Of a stretch of 8,536 nt of DNA, positions 1 through 6,204 are shown piece by piece. A program made the position numbers and the translations under genes. The notes below the pieces were generated by a model. That model worked only from the letters and a program-made list of their open reading frames with translations. It was not told where the DNA came from and did no database searches. Origin of the DNA: Bordetella parapertussis. GTDB lineage: Bacteria > Pseudomonadota > Gammaproteobacteria > Burkholderiales > Burkholderiaceae_B. Numbering within the stretch: position 1 is the stretch's first letter; each line of letters starts with the position of its first letter. Where the stretch lies: NCBI GenBank assembly GCA_945911685.1, contig CAMEAW010000123.1, positions 1 to 8,536 on the forward strand. Direction: 5' to 3'.

Positions 1-607
1 ACTTTTCAGCGGCCGACAAGAAGGCGTCCCAGGTCCATTGATCTTGCAATGCCTTGTCTGGTTTTCCGTTTGCGCCAGGATACATTTTGACAACATCTAG
101 ACCGGCAAGTTTGGCTAGAAGATCCATCCGGCCACAAGGCCCCTTGACTTGGCTGCCATTGGTAGCGGGTACGCCAATCCAAGAGCCATTGACTTTTCCG
201 AGGTACTGTACGACGTCGGTCGTGTTGCCATTCTTTTTTATTGCCGCATTCACGATGTCATCGACGGGCACTAGGTTCTTAGCCTGATTGGGCGCATCCC
301 AACTGGTCAATTGAAGAATGTCGTGTCCGGATTTTGCTTGTGCTTCTGCGACCGCGGTGAGTTGTAGTTTGCTACCTTGCGAGGTGATGTAATCGATTTT
401 GACATTCACCTTCTCTTTTTCGCCCCACTCTTTACAAAGCTTGGTGAGAGAATCGTTTGCACCCGGAACCCAATGATCCCAAAAACCAATCGAAAGGTTA
501 CCCGCAGCGTGTGCTGTTCGGATAAAGGGTGAGGTCATGGATAGTGCGGAGGCAGACGCTGCGCCTGCCAGCAGACGTCGACGAGAAAATTTTACGTTTA
601 AAGCCAT
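1..607 (-). CDS. ABC transporter extracellular solute-binding protein (family 1), Tat-exported, C-terminus outside window
   Basis: This is a periplasmic ligand-capture subunit of an ABC importer, probably for a sugar or polyol. The N-terminal 202 codons are visible and the rest lies beyond base 1. The N-terminus carries a twin-arginine signal: S8-R-R-R-L-L, then a small-residue hydrophobic stretch and a cleavage site after A32-H-A34. No lipobox cysteine is seen, so the product should be soluble in the periplasm. The mature start (LSIGFWDHWVPG) and the later segment GHDILQLTSWDAPNQ resemble family 1 binding proteins, in which this half forms the first lobe. ATG at 605-607 is preceded by AGGAGA (615-620) with 7 nt spacing, which fixes the start. 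Permease and ATPase genes would be expected beyond the window on the same strand. The substrate cannot be named. The family call is firm. Confidence 0.88.
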   Translation of the reverse strand, partial: MALNVKFSRRRLLAGAASASALSMTSPFIRTAHAAGNLSIGFWDHWVPGANDSLTKLCKEWGEKEKVNVKIDYITSQGSKLQLTAVAEAQAKSGHDILQLTSWDAPNQAKNLVPVDDIVNAAIKKNGNTTDVVQYLGKVNGSWIGVPATNGSQVKGPCGRMDLLAKLAGLDVVKMYPGANGKPDKALQDQWTWDAFLSAAEK

Positions 608-686
608 GAGTGTGTCTCCTGATAGTTGGAAAACGAACGAGCTTGATGCCGTTACAACACTTCACAAAAATCAAAGCTCATTTATT

Positions 687-726
687 TAAATAGTTTTAAG
701 CTTGACCTGCGGTTGATCTATATCAA
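687..726 (-). promoter_or_regulatory. FNR/ANR-type box with a -10-like element, upstream of the binding-protein gene
   Basis: Bases 713-726 read TTGATCTATATCAA, which fits TTGAT-N4-ATCAA, the consensus of FNR/ANR/DNR regulators. On the minus strand a TATTTA hexamer (687-692) lies 20 nt downstream, so the expected transcription start near 680 puts the box centre about 40 nt upstream. That is close to the -41.5 position typical of class II activation, and there is no good -35 element, as expected for an activator-dependent promoter. The box match is seen directly. The promoter assignment and the oxygen or redox response are inferred. Confidence 0.6.
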
Positions 727-779
727 CAGCCCAATCGTACGGCTGAAGTTGAGAATGTCTGCTAGCGTTATCCCTTAGA

Positions 780-811
780 GATACAACAAAAGCATTGATT
801 AATTTTGTATC
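780..811. repeat. Inverted repeat GATACAA / TTGTATC
   Basis: GATACAA (780-786) and TTGTATC (805-811) form a perfect 7-bp inverted repeat with an 18-nt AT-rich spacer. It lies about 54 nt beyond the FNR-type box and well upstream of the binding-protein gene. It could be an operator for a second regulator or a weak hairpin. No regulator family is assigned. Confidence 0.4.
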
Positions 812-851
812 GCGCGGTTCACGATGTGAGGCTCAAAATGCAAAGTTCTTA

Positions 852-882
852 AGGCGAGGCTCAAGAAATCTTGAGCACGCCT
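852..882 (-). terminator. Hairpin downstream of the monooxygenase gene, possible terminator
   Basis: GCTCAAG (859-865) and CTTGAGC (870-876) pair perfectly around an AAAT tetraloop. An outer stem AGGCG (852-856) / CGCCT (878-882) extends it across a small internal loop. It begins 36 nt past the monooxygenase stop codon. On the minus strand the hairpin is followed by TTAAGAACTTTG, which is not a proper U tract, so it may terminate weakly or simply protect the 3' end of the mRNA. Confidence 0.42.
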
Positions 883-918
883 GGTGGTGCTGTGAGTCAC
901 CAAACGAATTTTTTCTGG

Positions 919-2553
919 CTACTTCAGATCAAGTTCAGCATAGCCACCCGCGGCCACCGCATCACAGCGTGCACGAAACTCTGGGCCCGAGCCAGCGTAA
1001 CGTGCGAGCACTCGCACCGACTTGCCCTCGACGTTCTTATTTACACCCGTCATCCACGAGTCAACGTCATTGGCCAAGAGACCGACCGAAGCGGCTTCGA
1101 CGACATCCATCCAAGCCTCAACGCTTTTTGAACTCGCTTCGACGCGCGAGAGCTTTTTTGTTTGCATGTAAGCAAGTAGTTGCGAGACCCACTCGACGTT
1201 GTATTCAAGGCTACGGGGAATGTTACCCAAGGCACCCATTGGCCCCAGTATCATCAGCAAATTCGGAAACCCTGCATTTTGAAAACCATGAAAGGTTTTG
1301 GCGCCCGCGGCCCATTGCTCTTTAAGCGATTGGCCTTCTATGCCGCGAAAATCGATCTGATCGTAAGCGCCGGTCAGTGCGTCGAAGCCTGTCGCATAGA
1401 TGATCATGTCAAACTCAAAATCACGCTCGGTCGTTTTGATCCCCGTCGCAGTGATTCGCTCGATTGGGGTCTCGCGTAGATCAACCAGTTCAACATTGGG
1501 CTGGTTATAAGCCTCGAAATAACCACTCTCAAGAGGCAGACGACGCGTGCCGAACCCATGGTTTTTAGGGATGAGTCTTTCGGCAGTGACAGGATCTTTG
1601 ACTCGCTGACGAATTTTGTCGGCAATAAACTCTGACATCCAGGCATTGGTTTGCGGACTTGTTAAGAGATCGCGAAAGTTTCCAACCGAAACAGAAAAGC
1701 CGCGTTCTTTGTAGAGTTTCTCCCAGAGCTCTTTACGCTCTTGCTCTGACACATCGACACCACGACGTGGATCAGGATTATGAAGAAAGCCAGAAACATT
1801 TTCGTGACAACGTTTGAAGATATCTGAATATGAGGCCTTGATCGTGCGTTGCTGCTCGTCAGTAATCAGGCCGTTGTGTAAGGGCGCACTCCAGTTTGCG
1901 GTACGCTGAAAAACGGTAAGGTGCCCGACCGTTTTGGCAACCTCTTGAATGGTTTGAATGCCGGTCGCGCCGGTTCCTAATACCGCGACGCGTTTGCCTG
2001 CGAAACTGACGGGTTCATGCGGCCAGTTTGCCGTGTGGCAAGCGACACCGGTATAGTCTTTGACGCCTGCAATGTTGGGCAGGGTCGGCACAGACAGCGG
2101 CCCAATCGCGGTAATAAGAAACTGCGCAACCATTTTCTCGCCGGTATCTAACGTTAAGTGCCAATCCCTTGAAGCTTCGTTCCATTCGGCACGAGTCAAT
2201 TTTCGATTGAAAAGAATGTCTTGGCGTAAGTTAAATTTATCAGCAACGAAACCGGCATAGCGCAAGGTTTCGGGTTGCGGTGCAAAGTGCTCAGTCCACT
2301 CCCATTCTTGAAGTAATTCTTTCGAAAAAGAATAGCCGTAGCTATAGCTTTCAGAATCAAACCGCGCGCCGGGGTAACGATTCCAGTACCAGGTGCCCCC
2401 CACATCGCTGCCCGCCTCAATCACGCGCACCGACATACCAAGCTCTCGCACACGAAACAGTTGGTACATACCGCCCAGACCGGCCCCGATAATGATCACG
2501 TCTAGTTTTGGGGTGGGTGCGGAGCCACTGTTCGTTGTTTGGTTTTGATTCAT
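919..2553 (-). CDS. Baeyer-Villiger-type flavin monooxygenase (cyclohexanone monooxygenase-like)
   Basis: This 544-residue protein is the usual length for type I Baeyer-Villiger monooxygenases, which use FAD, NADPH and O2 to turn ketones into esters or lactones in the cytoplasm. The FAD-binding Rossmann motif GAGLGG is at residues 23-28. GGTWYWNRYPGARFD (52-66) is typical of the cyclohexanone/phenylacetone monooxygenase group. The fingerprint FxGxxxHxxxWP appears at 167-178 as Y-T-G-x-x-x-H-T-x-x-W-P, with Tyr in place of the first Phe. The NADPH-binding motif GTGATG is at 193-198, and YATGFDALTGA lies in the C-terminal third. The only suitable ATG (2551-2553) lacks a clear Shine-Dalgarno sequence. 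No esterase, dehydrogenase or dedicated regulator gene flanks it, so the substrate is unknown and it appears to be transcribed alone. Family call firm; exact ketone not determinable. Confidence 0.92.
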   Translation of the reverse strand: MNQNQTTNSGSAPTPKLDVIIIGAGLGGMYQLFRVRELGMSVRVIEAGSDVGGTWYWNRYPGARFDSESYSYGYSFSKELLQEWEWTEHFAPQPETLRYAGFVADKFNLRQDILFNRKLTRAEWNEASRDWHLTLDTGEKMVAQFLITAIGPLSVPTLPNIAGVKDYTGVACHTANWPHEPVSFAGKRVAVLGTGATGIQTIQEVAKTVGHLTVFQRTANWSAPLHNGLITDEQQRTIKASYSDIFKRCHENVSGFLHNPDPRRGVDVSEQERKELWEKLYKERGFSVSVGNFRDLLTSPQTNAWMSEFIADKIRQRVKDPVTAERLIPKNHGFGTRRLPLESGYFEAYNQPNVELVDLRETPIERITATGIKTTERDFEFDMIIYATGFDALTGAYDQIDFRGIEGQSLKEQWAAGAKTFHGFQNAGFPNLLMILGPMGALGNIPRSLEYNVEWVSQLLAYMQTKKLSRVEASSKSVEAWMDVVEAASVGLLANDVDSWMTGVNKNVEGKSVRVLARYAGSGPEFRARCDAVAAGGYAELDLK

Positions 2554-2575
2554 TTTGGCTTTTTGTTATTTGAAT

Positions 2576-2615
2576 GGTTAAAGAGAACTTACCACTTTTG
2601 CGTTGAACTTTAACC
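2576..2615. repeat. Inverted repeat GGTTAAAG / CTTTAACC in the monooxygenase leader
   Basis: GGTTAAAG (2576-2583) and CTTTAACC (2608-2615) are perfect 8-bp complements separated by 24 nt. They begin 23 nt upstream of the monooxygenase start codon. The half-site centres are 32 bp apart, about three helical turns, which suits two dimers or a looped pair of half-sites as well as a leader hairpin. A role in controlling the monooxygenase is inferred from position only. Confidence 0.45.
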
Positions 2616-2693
2616 TTTTGTAGCAAAAATAGGGATGCAAGCTTACGCCGAGGCTAGGCATCGCTATGGCTATGAACAGCGAACCGCCCACGA

Positions 2694-2888
2694 TCAGCTA
2701 TGCAACACCACAGCAGTCACGTTGCTGACTGCATGAACAGTGGTGTCGGCGGTTTGGATACTGGCCGCGTTAGCGGTCGGAGCTGCGGCGAAAGTCACTT
2801 GGCTTTGCGCTGTATCGACCGTTACCGCGCCAAAAGTGTGTTTCAAAGCAGGCTGTAATTGTCCAGCCACTCCCCAAGACTGCCTCAT
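2694..2888 (-). other. Possible decayed gene fragment, 64 codons, unrecognised
   Basis: A minus-strand reading frame runs from ATG 2886-2888 to TGA 2694-2696. The stretch GAVTVDTAQSQVTFAAAP has codon use like the neighbouring real genes (GCG, ACC, GCC, AAC, ATC) and an alternating pattern that suggests beta strands. It faintly recalls the second half of a heavy-metal-associated (HMA/CopZ-like) domain, but the CxxC metal site is absent (SWGVA at the equivalent place) and no ribosome binding site is visible. It may be a remnant of a lost gene or chance. The rest of the 2627-2932 interval shows no convincing gene on either strand. Confidence 0.2.
2705..2746. repeat. Nested two-tier hairpin
   Basis: An outer stem ACACCAC (2705-2711) / GTGGTGT (2740-2746) encloses an inner stem GCAGTCA (2713-2719) / TGACTGC (2726-2732) with the 6-nt loop CGTTGC. 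The strands are separated by 1 nt on the left and 7 nt on the right. All 14 pairs are perfect. There is no U tract on either side, so it is not an obvious terminator. It could be an RNA structure, a transposition or recombination relic, or chance. Confidence 0.4.
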
Positions 2889-2932
2889 TGCAATTAGCAT
2901 TCGCCACCAAGTTCTCAAGCCTAACAAATTTA

Positions 2933-2947
2933 TTGCTTTAATAGCAA
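2933..2947. promoter_or_regulatory. Candidate operator of the toxin-antitoxin operon
   Basis: TTGCTTTAATAGCAA is a perfect 5-5-5 inverted repeat ending 18 nt before the toxin start codon. Related half-sites lie on both sides: TTAGCAT near 2894-2900 and TTGCT at 2960-2964. The spacer holds a -10-like TTTAAT (2937-2942), so a bound repressor would cover the promoter. XRE-type antitoxins usually autoregulate from such palindromes. The repeat is seen directly; the role is inferred. Confidence 0.45.
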
Positions 2948-2965
2948 AAAAGAGATAAATTGCTA

Positions 2966-3289
2966 ATGTGGATAGTCCAAGTTAACCCGCTAGCCGTAAC
3001 AGAACTCATGAGGATGCCCACCGATATCCAAGCGCGTTTTGTGCACATTTCTGAAATGCTTCAAGAGTTTGGACCTCAATCAGTCGGGCTACCGCATGTT
3101 CGTTTTTTGCAAGACAAGCTATGGGAAATGCGAATGAAAGGCCGAGACGGCATTGCTCGAGCTATTTATGTTGCGCAAACTGGTAAGCAGTTAGTGGTGC
3201 TGCATGTGTTCATCAAAAAGACTGAAAAAACACCACGCAGAGCTCTTAAAACAGCATTAGAGCGACTACGGAGAATAAATAATGGATAG
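2966..3289 (+). CDS. Toxin of a HigBA-type toxin-antitoxin system (phage Gp49-like, RelE/ParE superfamily)
   Basis: A 107-residue protein matching the Gp49-like/HigB toxin family, small RelE-fold proteins that usually cut mRNA at the ribosome. Family landmarks are visible: LPHVRFL and LWEMR (52-56), the basic core GRDGIARAIYV (59-69), and the C-terminal LHVFIKKTEKTP (79-90), which carries the conserved basic residues of the fold. ATG 2966 is chosen over an upstream in-frame TTG (2960) because it gives the usual N-terminus MWIVQVNP. Only a weak purine stretch (AGAGA near 2951-2955) precedes it. The toxin gene comes first and its last 8 nt overlap the antitoxin gene, the order typical of higBA. 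The gene appears intact. The endonuclease mechanism is inferred from the family. Confidence 0.85.
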   Translation: MWIVQVNPLAVTELMRMPTDIQARFVHISEMLQEFGPQSVGLPHVRFLQDKLWEMRMKGRDGIARAIYVAQTGKQLVVLHVFIKKTEKTPRRALKTALERLRRINNG

Positions 3290-3587
3290 CCTGAAAGAAG
3301 TTAAAGCACGCATATTGAAAGATGCCGAGGTCAGTGCCGAGTACGCATTGCAACAACCCGAGTTTGCCATCGCGCGCGAGCTGATCGCTGCGCGTATGCG
3401 AGCAGGAATAACACAAGCCGAGTTAGCGCAGCGCATGAGCACGACCCAATCTACGATTGCCAGATTAGAGAGTGGGCGCATGATGCCTTCAATGCGCACA
3501 TTTGCTCGATATGCTCAAGCGACAAATAGCCATACCGTGGTGCGATTGGTAGCAAACAAAAAAGCCCAACCTTGTGAGTTGGTCTAA
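3282..3587 (+). CDS. XRE-family antitoxin (HigA-type)
   Basis: A 101-residue DNA-binding antitoxin expected to neutralise the preceding toxin by direct binding and to repress the operon. Residues 1-30 form a helical N-terminal extension. A helix-turn-helix domain of the Cro/CI type spans about 32-85, with TQAELAQRM (44-52) and the recognition-helix segment TQSTIARLESG (55-65). ATG 3282 lies inside the end of the toxin gene (8-nt overlap) and is served by GGAGA (3270-3274) with 7 nt spacing. This gives strong, coupled translation of the antitoxin relative to the poorly led toxin. Its last codons overlap a minus-strand terminator hairpin. Family and pairing are firm. Confidence 0.9.
   Translation: MDSLKEVKARILKDAEVSAEYALQQPEFAIARELIAARMRAGITQAELAQRMSTTQSTIARLESGRMMPSMRTFARYAQATNSHTVVRLVANKKAQPCELV
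3558..3585 (-). terminator. Intrinsic terminator of the exonuclease operon, lying inside the antitoxin gene
   Basis: Read on the minus strand, AGACCAAC (3585-3578) and GTTGGGCT (3570-3563) form an 8-bp stem with one A-G mismatch and a 7-nt loop, followed directly by a T run (3562-3558). It starts 24 nt past the exonuclease stop codon, the normal place for its terminator. The same bases encode the C-terminal residues and part of the stop codon of the antitoxin on the plus strand. Confidence 0.62.
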
Positions 3588-3608
3588 GTCGTCGATTTTA
3601 TGGCCCGT

Positions 3609-4271
3609 TTATGAAGAGAGCCAGGCGGCACGTCTCGCTAAGCGCGTCAGCCCTCGCCACGTTTGCGTCTCTTGGCTAATCGCAGGCCACAACCTCAGCA
3701 ATAACTCTGCCGTCGCAAACGCGTCAGAAGCGGCCTGATGACGCACAGCACATTCAATATTGAAATGAGTCAACCAGTCATCTAACGCCTTCGCACGCGA
3801 ACTACCGCCAAACAACCGTGCGAGCGGTTCGATATCGAGCCAAGCGGCTTTGAGAGGAGATAGCTGGTGTGAGCGATAAGCGCGGTGAATCATCTCCGCA
3901 TCGAAAGCAGCGTGATAGGCAAGCAGTGGGGATGATCCTACCCAAGCGCGAAAGCTTTCAAGAGCAACCACAGGCACCTCACCTTCAGTTTGCGCATGCT
4001 CTCCGATATGGTGGATCAAAATATTATCTTTAGTCGAGGGTTGGTCTTGTCTTAAGATCACCTCAAAACTATCGCCGATCGTCACACGCAAATTTTTAGA
4101 CAAGGGATCGCGGTGCAAGGCAACCGCAGCGATGGCCAATAAACGATCTTTCGCTGGATTTAGTCCTGTCGTCTCAACATCCACCATAATCCATCGATCA
4201 GGCACGCACGACCGGCGAGCTACCTCAAAGTCAAACCAAGCGCGAAGGGAATGACGAAGTCTATCGAACAT
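3609..4271 (-). CDS. DEDDh 3'-5' exonuclease (DnaQ/RNase T-like)
   Basis: A 220-residue stand-alone nuclease of the DnaQ-like superfamily, which removes nucleotides from DNA or RNA 3' ends with two metal ions. All five DEDDh catalytic residues can be placed: D31 and E33 in VDVETTGL (ExoI), D124 in YHAAFDAEMI (ExoII), H178 and D183 in HQAASDAFA (ExoIII). About 30 residues precede the catalytic core, and no polymerase, helicase or GIY-YIG domain is attached. ATG 4271 is preferred to an in-frame TTG two codons earlier. The start overlaps the last 11 nt of the DUF294-type gene, so translation of the two is probably coupled. This pairing with a cNMP/CBS/DUF294 protein recurs in proteobacteria as I recall it. 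Substrate (DNA, RNA or small nucleotide) is unknown. Confidence 0.88.
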   Translation of the reverse strand: MFDRLRHSLRAWFDFEVARRSCVPDRWIMVDVETTGLNPAKDRLLAIAAVALHRDPLSKNLRVTIGDSFEVILRQDQPSTKDNILIHHIGEHAQTEGEVPVVALESFRAWVGSSPLLAYHAAFDAEMIHRAYRSHQLSPLKAAWLDIEPLARLFGGSSRAKALDDWLTHFNIECAVRHQAASDAFATAELLLRLWPAISQETQTWRGLTRLARRAAWLSS

Positions 4272-6141
4272 AGTCAAGCTCTAAACGCTGTTGAAACGAA
4301 CGAATTCTCACCATCGACTCTTTCAGAATACTGCGGTCAACCGCATTCAGGGTGTCGACATCGATAGCGTTAGGGTTGCCTGCGATCGCCTCACGATCCA
4401 TTTGAATGGCCAGCCGCATTGTTTGTAAAAATTGAAACGCGGTAATCCAAGCATCCGTTTCTGTTTGAGCCAGCCCCAAGGCACGCCCAATCGCAGCCAC
4501 GCGATCTTGCGTGTTGAGCTCTTCAATACCTAGGGCTAAGGCGTAAATACGCGCAGTTTCTACGACAATCGCGGTACCTTGAAGTTTCAAATCGATGATC
4601 GACTTACCCTCTATTTTCTTTGTCTCTAAACTACCCAACCAGTTCAGTGGTACGTGATTCGCAAGCGCTGCATCTGCCAACAACTTAATAAAGCGTGGCG
4701 TGCGCGCCGCGGCAGCTTTAACCTCTTCTCTAAGACTTTTGAGTAAATCTACATTACCAGCCAAGCCTCGGAAGTCAAAAAATATTCCTGCCTTGAGTAA
4801 ATCCTCGGGGTAGCCATGCTCAATCCAATGCATAAATCGCGTCTGCCATTCGTCAACGGTTAAGCATAACGAGGTGTTGCTTGCCATGATATTGCCCTTG
4901 CACAGCGGATAGCCGCAAACGTCAAGCGCGTCGTTGACCTCTTTGGCAAAGGCTAAATAACTATTTTTCTCGTTAGGATTGTCAGACTGCTGATATAGCA
5001 GCGCGTTATCTTGATCGGTCGCGATCGTTTGCTCGCTACGGCCTTCTGAACCGAGTGAAATCCAAACAAAAGAATTCAAATCAAGACGATGAGACTGAGC
5101 GAGCAGCGTAATTAAGCGCCCAGTCAAGACATCATTCAAATGACTCACTAAAAACGTTAATTGCCGAGCACTCACCCCCTGCCCTAATAAATTTCGCGCA
5201 AACCTCCGAATACTTAAAGCACACTCTTTAAGCCCAGCCACGTCATCAGTTTGACGAATGAGGGAGCTAATCGTTCCGAAAGACTGACGCTGCAGCGCGA
5301 ACAAATCTCTTTCTGCAATCAAGCCAACAACACGGTTTTGCAAATCAACGATTGGGACATGACGAAACTCAAAGCGCGACATCATCACTGCTGCAGACTC
5401 TGCCGTGTCGTCAACCGTGAGCGTCTTGACCTCTGTCGACATCACCTGACCGATAGGGGTATCAAGACTGAGCCCAGCTAAGGTCACGCGGTCAAGTACG
5501 TCGTAACGGGTCAAAATACCCACCAGCGATCCTTGCGCTGAAACGACTAACATTGAACCTACTCGTTTTCTATGCATCACTGTCAAGGCGTCACGCAAAG
5601 GCGTTTGCGCAAACGTTGTGATGGGCGCCCGACGAATAAGATCTCTTAGGCGAGTTTCTAAGGATTGTTCTAGCAACGCCTTAGACGCAAAGTTGTTTCG
5701 TAAGGCTTGGCGTGATTGCTCTAACAACATCCAAACACGGTTATTAATGAAGTCTCGAAAAGGCTTAGAGCGACCCACTAACGCTTGCATGACAGCAGCC
5801 GGAAGCGCCAGGCAAAAACAATCTCCAATTGCGACATAGGTTGCAGCAACAGGCCGCGCGGCTAGGCTTGCGCTGACAGAAAATAATTCGCCCGCCTCGA
5901 GCTCGAAAGCCGAATCACTTAGACCCGGAGATGTGCGTTTTGCAGATACACGCCCTTGGCGGATCAGATAGAGAGAAGAAGGCGGGCCGTCTGCTGGTGA
6001 AAGAATAACTTCATTGGGTGCGAAATAGACTTCGCTCGAACCCTCAATAAAACAATCAACATCTTGAATTACCATTTCTGAAAAGGGCAACCGCAACATA
6101 ATCTGTTGCCGTAGATTTTGAATCAGACTCGAAGAAGTCAT
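4261..6141 (-). CDS. cNMP-binding-like / CBS-CBS / DUF294 nucleotidyltransferase-like signalling protein
   Basis: A 626-residue cytoplasmic multidomain protein. A cyclic-nucleotide-binding fold spans about 15-125, but the ligand cassette reads GELFSVSASLAARPVAAT: the Glu and Arg that hold cAMP in CRP-like proteins are not in place, so classic cAMP binding is doubtful. Two CBS domains follow (about 170-222 and 230-285, e.g. VGSMLVVSAQGSLVGILTRYDVL), which usually bind AMP, ATP or similar. A DUF294 nucleotidyltransferase-like core contains GSEGRSEQ (364-371) and DQDN (376-379), like the GlnD active-site pattern, and a DUF294 C-terminal helical region fills about 470-615. The start is set at ATG 6141 by AAAGAGGT, rather than at an in-frame GTG three codons upstream. 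It is the first gene of a pair with the exonuclease. The reaction is unknown; protein nucleotidylylation is only an analogy. Confidence 0.9.
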   Translation of the reverse strand: MTSSSLIQNLRQQIMLRLPFSEMVIQDVDCFIEGSSEVYFAPNEVILSPADGPPSSLYLIRQGRVSAKRTSPGLSDSAFELEAGELFSVSASLAARPVAATYVAIGDCFCLALPAAVMQALVGRSKPFRDFINNRVWMLLEQSRQALRNNFASKALLEQSLETRLRDLIRRAPITTFAQTPLRDALTVMHRKRVGSMLVVSAQGSLVGILTRYDVLDRVTLAGLSLDTPIGQVMSTEVKTLTVDDTAESAAVMMSRFEFRHVPIVDLQNRVVGLIAERDLFALQRQSFGTISSLIRQTDDVAGLKECALSIRRFARNLLGQGVSARQLTFLVSHLNDVLTGRLITLLAQSHRLDLNSFVWISLGSEGRSEQTIATDQDNALLYQQSDNPNEKNSYLAFAKEVNDALDVCGYPLCKGNIMASNTSLCLTVDEWQTRFMHWIEHGYPEDLLKAGIFFDFRGLAGNVDLLKSLREEVKAAAARTPRFIKLLADAALANHVPLNWLGSLETKKIEGKSIIDLKLQGTAIVVETARIYALALGIEELNTQDRVAAIGRALGLAQTETDAWITAFQFLQTMRLAIQMDREAIAGNPNAIDVDTLNAVDRSILKESMVRIRSFQQRLELDYVR

Positions 6142-6148
6142 GGCAAAC

Positions 6149-6156
6149 ACCTCTTT
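6149..6156 (-). promoter_or_regulatory. Ribosome binding site that decides the DUF294-type start
   Basis: On the minus strand AAAGAGGT matches seven of eight bases of the ideal AAGGAGGT and lies 7 nt before ATG 6139-6141. The upstream in-frame GTG (6148-6150) overlaps this element and so could not use it, which favours the ATG. Confidence 0.7.
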
Positions 6157-6204
6157 GCAGGTACAAACAATGAGTTCGCGAGACCTCAGAGAGCCATTTC
6201 TCAG

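Noticed and set aside
795..1325. 176-codon plus-strand frame opposite the monooxygenase
   Set aside because: It lies largely antisense to a clear Baeyer-Villiger monooxygenase, has arginine- and proline-rich low-sense translation and no ribosome binding site.
2740..2958. Plus-strand frame of 72 codons with a hydrophobic N-terminus, starting at GTG
   Set aside because: No ribosome binding site, no recognisable family, and it runs through the candidate toxin-antitoxin operator; the hydrophobic start probably reflects alanine-rich codons read on the opposite strand.
4272..4277. TTG start for the exonuclease two codons before the ATG
   Set aside because: The ATG at 4271 is the better initiation codon, and no ribosome binding site favours the TTG.
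6142..6150. Upstream GTG start for the DUF294-type protein
   Set aside because: The GTG overlaps the AAAGAGGT ribosome binding site that is correctly spaced for the ATG at 6141.
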